From Halosimplex halobium (GTDB lineage: Archaea > Halobacteriota > Halobacteria > Halobacteriales > Haloarculaceae), in the NCBI RefSeq assembly GCF_051414055.1, contig NZ_JBLKNX010000004.1, positions 124,001 through 188,000 of the forward strand: DNA of 64,000 nt, read 5' to 3'. Position numbers and translations under genes: made by a program. The notes under the pieces are model-generated. The model was given only the letters and a program-made list of their open reading frames with translations. It was not told the DNA's origin and ran no database searches. Below, one piece after another: positions 49,722 through 58,125 of the stretch. Position 1 is the stretch's first letter; each line of letters starts with the position of its first letter.

Positions 49722-51310
49722 CGGCGAGCGGTACCCGCGAGAGCGACCGGTCGCTCGCGCTCGCGGGGCGAATCGGGGACGCGGTCCCCCTCGACGGGCG
49801 AGACGCCCGATGGCTTGGCCTGGCCGTCCTCCCCGGCGTCGTCGCCGTCGCCGTCTACCTGGCGACGAACCCGTATCCGGCCTACGGCGGCGGGCTGTAC
49901 GCGCAGATCGCCGCCGAGATCGCAGCGAACGGCTACGCGCCGCCGGCGACCGTTCCGGGCTACGCCCTCCCCGTCCCCTTCGCGTACCCGCCGCTGCAGT
50001 TCTACGTCTTCGCGCTCGCCCTCGACCTGGGGCTCGGTCCCCTGGCGGTCACCCGGCTGTTGCCCGCCGTCGCCGTCGTCGCGGGGCTGGTGCCGGCGTA
50101 CCTGCTCGGGCGGGACTACACCGGCTCGCGGGCGGCCGGGACCGCGACCGCGGCGCTGATAGCGCTGAACCCGCAGGTGCTGGAGTGGCACGTCTCCGCG
50201 GGCGGCGTCGTCCGCGGGTTCGCCTTCCTGTACGCGCTGACCGCGGTCTACGCCGGCTATCACGTCTTCGCCGGCGGCGGTCGGCGGGCGCTGTTCGCGG
50301 GCGCCGTCGCGGTCGCGCTGACGGGCCTCACCCATCCCACCTACGCGCTGTTCGTCGTCGCGAGCTACCTCGTGTTCTGGGCCGGGCTCGATCGGTCGGT
50401 CCGGGGACTCGCGCGCGGACTGGCCGTCGGCCTGGGGGCGCTCGCGCTCGCGAGCCCCTGGCTCGCGTGGGTCGTGACGACCCACGGCCCCGGCGTCTTC
50501 ACCGCCGCGGCCGGGACCCACGGTGGGATCGGCGGCGGGCTCGCCCAGCTCGTCGAGGGCCCCTCGGTCTACCGGCTCACGCCGTTCGCGGCGGCCGCGG
50601 CGGCGCTCGCCGCCCGCCGCGACGCCGTCGTCGCCGGCTGGACCGTCGCCGCGACGCTGCTTTTTTTCCAGCTCCGGTTCCCCTACGCGGTTGGCGCGCT
50701 GGCCCTCACGGTCGCCGGGCTCGGGGTCGCCGAGCGCGTCGCCGCCGGCGGCTGGCCCTCGGGGCTCTCCTCGCCCCGTCGACGGGCGGCGGCCGCGGCG
50801 GTTCTCGTCGTCCTCGCGACCACCGTCGGCGGCGCGTCCCTCGCCGCGGAGACGACCTCGACGGCCGACGGCACCACGCCCTCGTTCCTCGACGACGAGT
50901 CGGTCGCGGCCGCCGAGTGGGCGGCCGCCGAGACGCCCGCGGACGCCCGGTTCCTCGTGCTCGGCGACGCCGCCGAGTGGTTCCCCGCGCTGTCGGGGCG
51001 GTCGATCGCCGTCGGTCCGTGGGGCGTCGAGTGGGCCAGCGCCGGCGCGTACGACCGGCAACTGGCGGCGTTCGAGGACGCCTCGACGTGCAACAGCGCC
51101 GCCTGCGTCGAGTCGGCCGCCGCGACCGTCGACGCCGATCCGGACTACGTCCTTGTTCCGAAGGGCCGATACACCGTCCGCGGCACCGGAGTCGTCCAGT
51201 TCGGCACGCTCGAACGCTCGTTCGCGGTATCGGACGACTGGACGCGCGTCCACGAGACCGACGGCGTCGTCGTCTACCGGGCCGCCGGGCGCGGAGCCAC
51301 CGACACGTAA
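49718..51310 (+). CDS. Multi-pass membrane protein, GT-C glycosyltransferase-like
   Basis: A 530-residue protein with about ten hydrophobic segments in the first 370 residues, then an extracytoplasmic domain (ASTCNSAACVESAAATVDADP, then a VLVPKGRYTV). The TNPYPAYGGGLYAQIAAEI and PVPFAYPPLQFYVFAL loops, with acidic and aromatic residues after the first span, resemble dolichol-phosphate-sugar-using GT-C enzymes, but no diagnostic DxD is obvious. ATGA overlap with the arylsulfotransferase-like gene suggests that they act on the same surface substrate. Confidence 0.6.
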   Translation: MTASGTRESDRSLALAGRIGDAVPLDGRDARWLGLAVLPGVVAVAVYLATNPYPAYGGGLYAQIAAEIAANGYAPPATVPGYALPVPFAYPPLQFYVFALALDLGLGPLAVTRLLPAVAVVAGLVPAYLLGRDYTGSRAAGTATAALIALNPQVLEWHVSAGGVVRGFAFLYALTAVYAGYHVFAGGGRRALFAGAVAVALTGLTHPTYALFVVASYLVFWAGLDRSVRGLARGLAVGLGALALASPWLAWVVTTHGPGVFTAAAGTHGGIGGGLAQLVEGPSVYRLTPFAAAAAALAARRDAVVAGWTVAATLLFFQLRFPYAVGALALTVAGLGVAERVAAGGWPSGLSSPRRRAAAAAVLVVLATTVGGASLAAETTSTADGTTPSFLDDESVAAAEWAAAETPADARFLVLGDAAEWFPALSGRSIAVGPWGVEWASAGAYDRQLAAFEDASTCNSAACVESAAATVDADPDYVLVPKGRYTVRGTGVVQFGTLERSFAVSDDWTRVHETDGVVVYRAAGRGATDT

Positions 51311-51396
51311 CCGTTCGGGCGGGACCGTCCCGTCGGCGCTCGCCCAACGAAAAGACACTTACACTGGCCCCGTGTTCCGGGGGACGAGTACGACAG

Positions 51397-52362
51397 ATGC
51401 CCTCCATCCAGACGAACGGACTCACGAAGACCTTCGGCGAGGACGTGGTCGCCGTCGACTCCCTCGATCTCACCATCGAGGAGGGGGAGATCTTCGGGTT
51501 CCTCGGCCCCAACGGCGCGGGGAAGTCGACGACGATCAACATGCTGCTCGATTTCATCCGGCCGACCGCGGGGTCGGCGCAGGTGTTCGGCATGGACGCC
51601 CAGCACGAGTGTGCGGCCATCCGCGAGCGCATCGGCGTCCTCCCGGAAGGGTACGGCTTCGACGACTACCTCACCGGTCGCGAGTACATGGAGTGGGCCG
51701 TCGAGACCAAAGACGCCGGCGACGACCCCGAGCAGCTGCTCGACCTCGTCGGCATCCGCGACGACGCCGACCGCGTCGCCGCGGGCTACTCGAAGGGGAT
51801 GCAACAGCGCCTCGCGTTCGGCATGGCGCTGGCCGACGACCCCGATCTCCTGATCCTCGACGAGCCCTCGACGGGGCTGGATCCGAACGGCATCCAGCAC
51901 ATGCGGTCGGTCATCCGCGACCGGGCGGAAGACGGGACGACCGTCTTCTTCTCCAGTCACATCCTCTCGGAGGTCGAGGCGGTCTGCGACCGCGTCGGCG
52001 TGATGAACGAGGGGGAGCTGGTCGCCGTCGACTCCATCGAGGGGCTGCGCGAGAGCGCGAGCGGCCAGGCGACCATCAAACTGGAGTGTGCGGAACCGCC
52101 GCGGGCCGACGGTGTCGCCGACATCCCGGGCGTCTCCGCGGTCGACGTGACCGAGCGGACGCTGGTCGCGGAGTGTTCGGACCCGAGCGCGAAGGTCGAC
52201 GTGGTCAGGCTGGTCGACGACCGGGCCGAGGTCGTCGACATCCTCGCGGACAACACCTCGCTGGAGGAGCTGTTCAACCAGTTCACCGGCGGCGGCCGCG
52301 ACGCCGATCGGTCCGTCGGCGAGGAAGGCGAGCTGGACGACTCCCGGGAGGCCTCGGCATGA
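51397..52362 (+). CDS. ABC transporter ATP-binding protein (exporter type)
   Basis: A 321-residue ATPase. Walker A GPNGAGKSTT, RIGVLPEGYGFDDYLTGREY in place of the Q-loop region, signature YSKGMQQRLAFG, Walker B LLILDEPSTGLDP, and SSHILSEVEAVCDRV as H-loop. About 90 C-terminal residues form an extra regulatory domain with an acidic tail. It is followed by its permease gene (four-base ATGA overlap), then a small membrane protein gene. Substrate unknown. Confidence 0.88.
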   Translation: MPSIQTNGLTKTFGEDVVAVDSLDLTIEEGEIFGFLGPNGAGKSTTINMLLDFIRPTAGSAQVFGMDAQHECAAIRERIGVLPEGYGFDDYLTGREYMEWAVETKDAGDDPEQLLDLVGIRDDADRVAAGYSKGMQQRLAFGMALADDPDLLILDEPSTGLDPNGIQHMRSVIRDRAEDGTTVFFSSHILSEVEAVCDRVGVMNEGELVAVDSIEGLRESASGQATIKLECAEPPRADGVADIPGVSAVDVTERTLVAECSDPSAKVDVVRLVDDRAEVVDILADNTSLEELFNQFTGGGRDADRSVGEEGELDDSREASA

Positions 52363-53240
52363 GCACGGTCACCGTCGCGAAGAAGGACTTCAAGGCCGCG
52401 CGCCGGTCGAAACTGCTGTGGGCCGCGGCCATCGTCCTCGGACTGATCGCCGCGTTCGTCGGCTACGTCTCGGGCAACGCGCCCGGTCCGGACGCCGAGC
52501 AGGTGCGGGCGCTCTTTCGGGTGTTGACGCTCATCCTCGGGATCCTGTTGCCCATCGTCGCGCTGGTGGCGAGCTACCTCGCCATCGCGGGCGAGCGCGA
52601 GGGCGGCGGGATCAAGTTCCTGCTCTCCCTGCCGAACACGCGCCGGAGCGTCTTCGTCGGGAAGCTGCTGAGCCGGAACGGCATCGTCGCCGGCGGCGTC
52701 GGGTTCATGTACGTCGCGGCGATCAGCACGGCGCTGACCCGCCACGGCGCGTTCCCCGCCGGCGTGATCTTCGGCACGCTGCTGGTGACGCTGGCCTACG
52801 GCAGCGCCTTCGTCAGCGTCGCGCTGGCGATGTCCTCGGCGGCCGCGTCGCGGAGCCGCGCCATCGCGGGCGCGTTCGGGACGTACTTCGTGCTCGTCAT
52901 CCTGTACGTCTTCCCGGTCGTGTCGGTCGGCGACATCGCCCGCTGGCTCCACACGACGCTGCTGGGCGCCGACCCCAACCCGGACCTCTACAACGCCGTC
53001 CAGTACACCAGCCCCTACCTGGCCTACCGGAAAGCGGTGAATCTCGTGCTCCCGGCGGACATGCGCCAGATCGTCTTCATGTCGAGCCTGCCGGACGACA
53101 TCAGCTACGGCTCGGCCGACACCAACGAGGTGTTGCCGCTGTACCTGCAGGACGAGTTCTCGCTGGTCGTGCTCGCGTTCTGGCTGGTGGTACCGCTGCT
53201 GATCGGCTACCTGCTGTTCGAGCGGGCTGATCTGGAATGA
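52359..53240 (+). CDS. ABC-2 type transporter permease
   Basis: A 293-residue membrane protein with six hydrophobic segments (about 22-40, 60-82, 105-125, 140-165, 170-195, 265-287). The sequence MSTVTVAKKDFKAARRSKLLW followed by REGGGIKFLLSLPNTRRSVFVGK is typical of the ABC-2/NosY class. It partners the preceding ATPase and overlaps the following gene by four bases, giving a tightly translated three-gene operon. Confidence 0.85.
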   Translation: MSTVTVAKKDFKAARRSKLLWAAAIVLGLIAAFVGYVSGNAPGPDAEQVRALFRVLTLILGILLPIVALVASYLAIAGEREGGGIKFLLSLPNTRRSVFVGKLLSRNGIVAGGVGFMYVAAISTALTRHGAFPAGVIFGTLLVTLAYGSAFVSVALAMSSAAASRSRAIAGAFGTYFVLVILYVFPVVSVGDIARWLHTTLLGADPNPDLYNAVQYTSPYLAYRKAVNLVLPADMRQIVFMSSLPDDISYGSADTNEVLPLYLQDEFSLVVLAFWLVVPLLIGYLLFERADLE

Positions 53241-53818
53241 ACCGGCGCAACACTATCGGCACGGCGCTGGTCGTCCTGGCGGTCGTCCTGTTCACGGTCC
53301 CGGCCGTCTTCCCGGTGCAGGCGATGCTCGTCCACGACACCGGGTCGTACGCGACCGGCTCGCCCGAGGAGCTCCGCGACGAGGGCCACGAGATAATCGC
53401 CTACGAGAACCTCTCGGAGCGCGGCCAGGAGCTGTACCGGACGACCCTGGAGCACGACGGCGAGTACCGCGTCCCCGTCGGCGAGGGCGCGCCGGAGTTC
53501 AGCTACCTCAACCAGACCGAACGGCGACAGGCCTACGAGAACGACAACCTGACCGCGGTCCAGCCGGTCGTCATCGAGCGCCCCGAGGACGGCGGCGACC
53601 TCCCGCCGGCGGACGAGCCGGAGTTCGGCCCCCCGCCGGGCGAGGACGCCAGCGAGGAGGCCCAGCAGCGCGCGGAGACGGTCCAGCGCTACGACGCGAT
53701 GCGGACCGAGACCAGCGAGCCGCCGCTGGGAGCGACCCCGCAGTTGCTCCGACTCGCCTCGGTCCTGCTCGCCGTCCTCTCGATGGGCGTCGGCGGCTAC
53801 CTGCTCTCCTCGAAGTGA
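53237..53818 (+). CDS. Membrane protein of the ABC exporter operon
   Basis: A 193-residue protein with one hydrophobic segment near residues 8-28, an acidic extracytoplasmic domain (YATGSPEELRDEGHEIIAYE, NLSERGQELYRTTLEHDGEY), and a second span near 170-189 (LLRLASVLLAVLSMGVGGYL). It overlaps the permease stop (ATGA), so it is probably a partner of this transporter. Related small proteins accompany ABC-2 exporters in other haloarchaea; function unknown. Confidence 0.75.
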   Translation: MNRRNTIGTALVVLAVVLFTVPAVFPVQAMLVHDTGSYATGSPEELRDEGHEIIAYENLSERGQELYRTTLEHDGEYRVPVGEGAPEFSYLNQTERRQAYENDNLTAVQPVVIERPEDGGDLPPADEPEFGPPPGEDASEEAQQRAETVQRYDAMRTETSEPPLGATPQLLRLASVLLAVLSMGVGGYLLSSK

Positions 53819-53893
53819 GGGCCGCTCTCGGTGCAGTTCTTTCGGTGGCGGATCCGTGACGCTACCGCTAGAGCGATAGCTGAAAAGACCCCC

Positions 53894-54199
53894 TCAGATA
53901 GCGCCGTTGCCGCCTTCGAGGCGGTCGATGACCTCGCGGATGTCGGCCGCCTCCTCGATGTTCTCCTTGACGTTCTCGCGGCGCCGGACCTCCTTGGCGG
54001 TGGCGTCGTAGGCGCGGACGTACTCGGCGCGGCTGTGCTCGTCGAAGGCGTGGCGGATCGCGAAGTAGCCGTCCGGGAGGACGGTCCCGCAGACCTTGCA
54101 CTCGATGCGCTCGTGTGCCGTCGACTGGTGGACGATCAGGTCCTCGACCCGGTCGAACTGCTCGTCGTCGCCGTCGATCGCACACTCCCAGGAGGCCAT
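53894..54199 (-). CDS. Small C2H2-like zinc-finger protein
   Basis: A 101-residue protein. CKVCGTVLPDGYFAIRHAFDEH supplies a Cys pair plus two His in C2H2 order; the first 30 residues (CAIDGDDEQFDRVEDLIVHQS) may form another half-finger with Cys and His. The C-terminal half is helical and charged. I associate it with a haloarchaeal DUF7565-like family but am not sure. It is possibly DNA- or RNA-binding; no neighbour suggests a role. Confidence 0.7.
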   Translation of the reverse strand: MASWECAIDGDDEQFDRVEDLIVHQSTAHERIECKVCGTVLPDGYFAIRHAFDEHSRAEYVRAYDATAKEVRRRENVKENIEEAADIREVIDRLEGGNGAI

Positions 54200-54284
54200 A
54201 TATCCGAGTCATGCCCCCCGCTCTGTAAAAACGTTCCCCCTCCCCCTTCGAGTGACGTCCCGATCCCGCTCGGTAGTTGTCCTG

Positions 54285-54633
54285 ACCGCACTCGACGGCG
54301 AGTGCTGAAAGCCCTCGACGCGCTCGCTAGCTGGAGTCAGTACCGCACTCGACGGCGAGTGCTGAAAGCCCTCGACGCGCTCGCGGTCGCTGAGCGACAT
54401 ATCCGCGCTCTCCGCACCGCCCGCGCGGATAGGGGTCGCTCAGGCGACTGTCGGCGCGAGCGCGCCTCGCCCTTTCAGTCCGCCAGGGACAGTACCGCGA
54501 CCGCACCGCCCCGCACCGCGACCGCAGACGGCCACGAACCTCCCCAGCCGATTCGCGACACGCGAGTCGCGAATCCCTCGCGCGATTCCGTCGCGGCACG
54601 GAGGCCGCGACAGCGCGCGCCGACCGCACCGCA
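54285..54633. repeat. Dispersed intergenic repeat, copy B (with internal 43-base duplication)
   Basis: The 54200-54683 gap has no gene. It holds a second copy of the repeat at 28229-28444, sharing ATATCCGCGCTCTCCGCACC, CACGAACCTCCCCAGCCG and CGCGCCGACCGCACCGCA. Within it 54285-54327 and 54342-54384 are direct repeats (offset 57). Near 54465-54487 is an inverted counterpart of copy A's start (GAGCGCGCCTCGCCCTTTCA). It appears to be a mosaic of short elements. Confidence 0.75.
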
Positions 54634-54683
54634 CAGCACTGCTCACTTCGGTCACACCGGGAGAACGGCGGCGCGAAACCGAC

Positions 54684-55163
54684 TCAGAACGGGAGGGCGA
54701 CGCCCTCGGGGAGGTAGGCGGGGAGGACGTGGACGAGGCCGGCGGCGACGACGAGTTCGAAGGCGGTGACGGCGAGCATCATGGCGTCGGCGTAGTCGCT
54801 GCTGACGGGGACGCCGATGGGGGCGCCGAACTCCTCGTCCCAGAGGGGGTAGAAGAGCGCGAGCCCGCGGGTCGTCCCGAGCGCGTCGAGGACGTAGTGG
54901 GTGAGCACGCCGAGCCACACCCAGTGGAGGTTGGCGAAGTAGATAGGGTAGGCGGCGACGATCCCCAGCACCGGGAGGTTGTGCAGCGTCTTGCGGTGTT
55001 TCCCGAAGTGGGTGTCCACGTCGGGGAACAGGGCCCCGAGCACCAGCGGGACGAACACCGCGGCGATGGTCCGGAACGTCGCCACGTCCCCGGCCGGTTC
55101 GAGGATGAATCCCAGCCCCACCGCGAGAAAGACCGCGTTCAACACGTGTCCGCGCTTGTCCAT
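54684..55163 (-). CDS. Membrane-bound metal-dependent hydrolase, YdjM/DUF457-like
   Basis: A 159-residue integral membrane protein with three to four spans. LGALFPDVDTHFGKHRKTLHN and LTHYVLDALG are the diagnostic His/Asp motifs of the YdjM (DUF457/LexA-regulated) family. The catalytic role is inferred from the motifs; physiological function unknown. It is a single gene on the minus strand. Confidence 0.85.
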   Translation of the reverse strand: MDKRGHVLNAVFLAVGLGFILEPAGDVATFRTIAAVFVPLVLGALFPDVDTHFGKHRKTLHNLPVLGIVAAYPIYFANLHWVWLGVLTHYVLDALGTTRGLALFYPLWDEEFGAPIGVPVSSDYADAMMLAVTAFELVVAAGLVHVLPAYLPEGVALPF

Positions 55164-55306
55164 GGAGCGATGCGATGGACCCGCGGGTCACAAGTGTTGC
55201 CCTTCGGCGACCGGCGAGCCCCCATCGGTGAGTCCTCGTCGGCGAACCCGCAGCGGCGACCCCCGAGCGCGGAACCTCTGACCGGCGTCGCGACGCCGGG
55301 AACGGG

Positions 55307-55825
55307 TCAGTCGCGGGAACTGACCGCGGTCTCCAGGTCCCGGAGCGCGCGGCGGGCGAGCCGCTCGCGGACGGCTCCCCGGTCGCCGTCGAACGCGTAG
55401 CGGGAGACGCTGGCGGTCGAGTCGCCCGACTCCCAGGGGGCGGCGTGGGCGACGCCGACGAAGCCGGTGCCGACCGGTTTCTCCTCGGTGCCGCCGCCCG
55501 GGCCGGCGACGCCGGCCGTGGCGACCCCCCACGTGGCGTCGGCGGTGTCGCGGGCCGCCCGGGCGAGGTCGCGGGTGACCGGTTCGCTGACGGCGCCGTG
55601 TTCGTCGAGCGTCTCCCGGGGGACCGCCAGCACGGTCCGGAGCGCGTCGTAGTCGTAGGGGACGACGACGCGGTCGAGGTAGTCGCTCGCGCCGGGGACG
55701 CTCGTCAGCAGCGCCCCGACCAGTCCCCCGGTCGCGGTCTCGGCGACGGCGACGGTTTCGGCGCGCTCCCCCAGCAGGTCGCCGACCCGCTCCTCGACCG
55801 GCGGGTCGTCGGCGAACTCGCGCAT
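55307..55825 (-). CDS. CinA-C/PncC-type nicotinamide-nucleotide amidase
   Basis: A 172-residue single-domain protein. VAVAETATGGLVGALLTSVPGAS corresponds to the AESCTGG-type motif (Cys replaced by Ala-Thr), and GVAGPGGGTEEKPVGTGFVGV is the second conserved block. PncC deamidates NMN for NAD recycling. The regular Ser of the ESxTGG dyad position appears changed (ETATGG), so activity should be checked. The ATG at 55825 begins at the domain; the upstream in-frame stretch overlaps the next gene. Confidence 0.8.
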   Translation of the reverse strand: MREFADDPPVEERVGDLLGERAETVAVAETATGGLVGALLTSVPGASDYLDRVVVPYDYDALRTVLAVPRETLDEHGAVSEPVTRDLARAARDTADATWGVATAGVAGPGGGTEEKPVGTGFVGVAHAAPWESGDSTASVSRYAFDGDRGAVRERLARRALRDLETAVSSRD

Positions 55826-55893
55826 ATCGGTGCGACGGGCGGCCGCCGGAAAAACGCGGGGGACGGAACGATCGCGGACGCGGTCCCGGCCAT

Positions 55894-56979
55894 TTACCGC
55901 CGCTCGGCGTCGACGACCCGCAGGTCGTCGTCGACCGTCAGCGCGAGTTCGTCGCCGTCGACGGCGAAGGTGAACCGCGCCTCGAAGGGGTCGGTCGACC
56001 GGACCGACTCGTCCAAGTCGTTGTACGCGGCCGACAGCGCGGGGAGCGTCTCGTCGGTCGGGGCCAGCGGGTTCAGGCCGTGGTCGAGGAGAAAGGCGAG
56101 GAGGGCGGGCGAGTCCGCCAGTCCCACGACGGCCGCGCCGCTCTCCTCGTAGATACAGTTCGAACAATCCAGGTCGACGGCGACGGCGTAGCGGCGGCCG
56201 CAGGCGTCACAGAGGCCGCCCTCGGCGCTGGCGTCGGCGCCGTCGGCCCGCCCGTCGCGGGCGTCGCCGTCGTGGGACTCGCAGACGCGACGGCGGCGGT
56301 CGAGCGCGGCTGAACAGCGGGGACAGACGCCCGCGGCGGCGGCGAACAGTTCGAGGTGACCCCAGGTCCAGGCCGCGCGGAACACCGCCTCGGGGTCGCG
56401 CCCGGCGACGCCGGCCGGCGGGAGCGGGTGGTAGCCGAGGTACCCCTCGGCCGCCGCGCGGTCCGCCCCGCAGTCGTCGCCCGGCCCGTCGCTACCGCGG
56501 GTATCGTTCTCGCGGTCGTCGGCATCCCCGTCGTCGCCAGTATCGCCGCCGTCCCTGCCGTCGGCCGGCGAACTCGTCCGGCTGTAGGTGCCCGGACACT
56601 CGGTGCAGAACACCTCGACGCGCTCCTCGCGGAAGCGGACGGCGACCGGCGCGCCGCAGAAGTGACAGGGGTGGTCGATCTCGGTCCGTTCGAGGACGGG
56701 CGCCGCGGTGACCGCCCCCGAGAGGACCGCCTCGACGACGCGTTCGCCGGCTCTGCGGAGCTCGTACCCGGCCGCGCGCTTGCTGACGAAGTGGCCGGTC
56801 AGCCGGTCGAGGTGGTAGTTGAACCGGCCGGAGTCGGCCATCCCGACGCGGTTGCGCAGCGCCGAGAACGACACCGGGTCGTCGGCGCCGCCCAGCGCGC
56901 TCAGGATGGCGACCCGGGTCTCGTTCCCGAGGACCTCGAAGGCCTCGTCCGGCGAGAGCGGCCGCGAGTCGTCGGACAT
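55894..56979 (-). CDS. Winged-helix regulator with zinc ribbons (DUF7351-like)
   Basis: A 361-residue protein. Residues about 5-75 are an ArsR-like winged helix: PDEAFEVLGNETRVAILSAL, SFSALRNRVGMADSGRFNYH, LDRLTGHFVSK. Zinc-ribbon Cys pairs follow: CHFCGAPV, FCTECPGTY, CPRC and CDACGR, plus a CSNC. An acidic low-complexity insertion lies near 150-185. The C-terminal ~100 residues match the end of the fragment at 1-594. DNA target unknown. The ATG at 56979 fits the start of the family (MSDDSRPLSPDEAF). Confidence 0.82.
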   Translation of the reverse strand: MSDDSRPLSPDEAFEVLGNETRVAILSALGGADDPVSFSALRNRVGMADSGRFNYHLDRLTGHFVSKRAAGYELRRAGERVVEAVLSGAVTAAPVLERTEIDHPCHFCGAPVAVRFREERVEVFCTECPGTYSRTSSPADGRDGGDTGDDGDADDRENDTRGSDGPGDDCGADRAAAEGYLGYHPLPPAGVAGRDPEAVFRAAWTWGHLELFAAAAGVCPRCSAALDRRRRVCESHDGDARDGRADGADASAEGGLCDACGRRYAVAVDLDCSNCIYEESGAAVVGLADSPALLAFLLDHGLNPLAPTDETLPALSAAYNDLDESVRSTDPFEARFTFAVDGDELALTVDDDLRVVDAERR

Positions 56980-57078
56980 ACCCGCCGCTACCGGGCGGGG
57001 CACGAAAAAACTCGCGTCGCGCGAGCGACGGTACCGACGACGGTCGCGTGCGGAAGCCTGACAGTCTCTCGACCGTCG

Positions 57079-57450
57079 TCAGGTCTGGACCTCGATCTGC
57101 GTGCCGCGAGCGGTGGCGCCCTCGTAGATGGGCAGGCGCACTTCGAGGATGCCGTTGCGGTACTCGGCGGCGATCTCCTCGTCGTCGACATCCTTCGGGA
57201 AGCGGAACCGCCGGTGGTAGGTCCGGCGCGTGCCGCGCGTCTCGTCGTCGTGTTCGGCGGCGACGTTGAGCACGCCCTCGTGCCACGTCACGTCGATCTC
57301 CGCAGGGTCGAACCCCGGTAGCTCGACGCTCAGTACGAACTCCTCGTCTTCCTCGTAGAGCTCGTAGTCGTTACCGCCGGTCTCGAACAGCCTGTTCGGC
57401 AGGTCCATACCCTGGAACCACGAACTGACTGGTCGATCCGGGAGAGCCAT
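57079..57450 (-). CDS. hsp20: Hsp20/alpha-crystallin-type small heat-shock protein
   Basis: A 123-residue chaperone. The alpha-crystallin domain runs from about residue 30: DYELYEEDEEFVLSVELPGF, DVTWHEGVLNVAAEHDD, the FRFPKDVDDEEIAAEYRNGI block, and LEVRLPI near the end. Small heat-shock proteins form oligomers holding unfolded proteins. TATAAAAA on the minus strand at 57491-57498 is 41 bases before the ATG, and GAGGTGAG sits just before the start, so unlike many neighbours the mRNA has a leader with a ribosome-binding site. Confidence 0.9.
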   Translation of the reverse strand: MALPDRPVSSWFQGMDLPNRLFETGGNDYELYEEDEEFVLSVELPGFDPAEIDVTWHEGVLNVAAEHDDETRGTRRTYHRRFRFPKDVDDEEIAAEYRNGILEVRLPIYEGATARGTQIEVQT

Positions 57451-57456
57451 GGCTTC

Positions 57457-57498
57457 TCACCTCGGCTCAGTAGATCGTTGTTCGCGGTTCTATAAAAA
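57457..57498 (-). promoter_or_regulatory. Promoter and ribosome-binding site of hsp20
   Basis: On the minus strand TTTTTATA (57491-57498) is the TATA box and GAGGTGAG (about 57457-57464) a Shine-Dalgarno-like site before the ATG at 57450. Confidence 0.6.
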
Positions 57499-57571
57499 CC
57501 TGTCGGAAGGGGAAACCGGGCGACGGCAGGACACCCACGTTCATGATGCGGGGGGTTCGAGATGGGGGCAG

Positions 57572-58066
57572 ATGGCGCCGCGACTCGTCGTCCAGTGCGG
57601 GCTGCCGGGGGTCGGGAAGTCGACGGTGGCGAGGGAAGCCGCCGACCGACTCGATGCCGAACGGATCCGTAGCGACGCGGTCCGGGCGGAACTGTTCGAC
57701 GACCCCACGTACGATCGCGCGGAGAAGGAGCGAGTGTACACGACGATGCTGGAGCGGGCGCGGGCGGCGCTCGACGCGGGGAAGCCGGCCGTCCTCGACG
57801 CGACCTACGAGCGGCGCTACCACCGCGACCAGGTCGCGACGCTGGCAGCGGCGATCGGTGCGGACCTGACGCTCGTCCGCGTGGTCTGCGACGAAGCGGT
57901 GGCTCGCCGGCGGATCCGCGAGCGCGAGGACGACCCCAGCGAGGCGGACGTGTCGGTCTACGAGAACGCCCGCGATCGGTTCGAGCCGCTCGAACGCGAC
58001 CACGCCGTCGTCGACAACTCCGGCGACCTCGCCGCGACCCACCGGCGGGTCGCGGAACTGTTCTGA
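57572..58066 (+). CDS. AAA/zeta-toxin-like P-loop kinase
   Basis: A 164-residue protein with Walker A GLPGVGKST (residues about 10-18), an Asp/Arg-rich switch region IRSDAVRAELF, and a Walker B-like LDATYERRYHRD. The lid contains VARRRIREREDD. This matches small P-loop kinases (gluconate/zeta-type; COG0645-like); substrate is unknown. The ATG at 57572 starts the conserved part; an in-frame ATG at 57449 would run through the hsp20 promoter. Confidence 0.8.
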   Translation: MAPRLVVQCGLPGVGKSTVAREAADRLDAERIRSDAVRAELFDDPTYDRAEKERVYTTMLERARAALDAGKPAVLDATYERRYHRDQVATLAAAIGADLTLVRVVCDEAVARRRIREREDDPSEADVSVYENARDRFEPLERDHAVVDNSGDLAATHRRVAELF

Positions 58067-58125
58067 GGACTGCCAGGCGGGCAACGCCAGGGTTTACGTC
58101 GCGGGCGGCCAACCGCCGGTAATCG

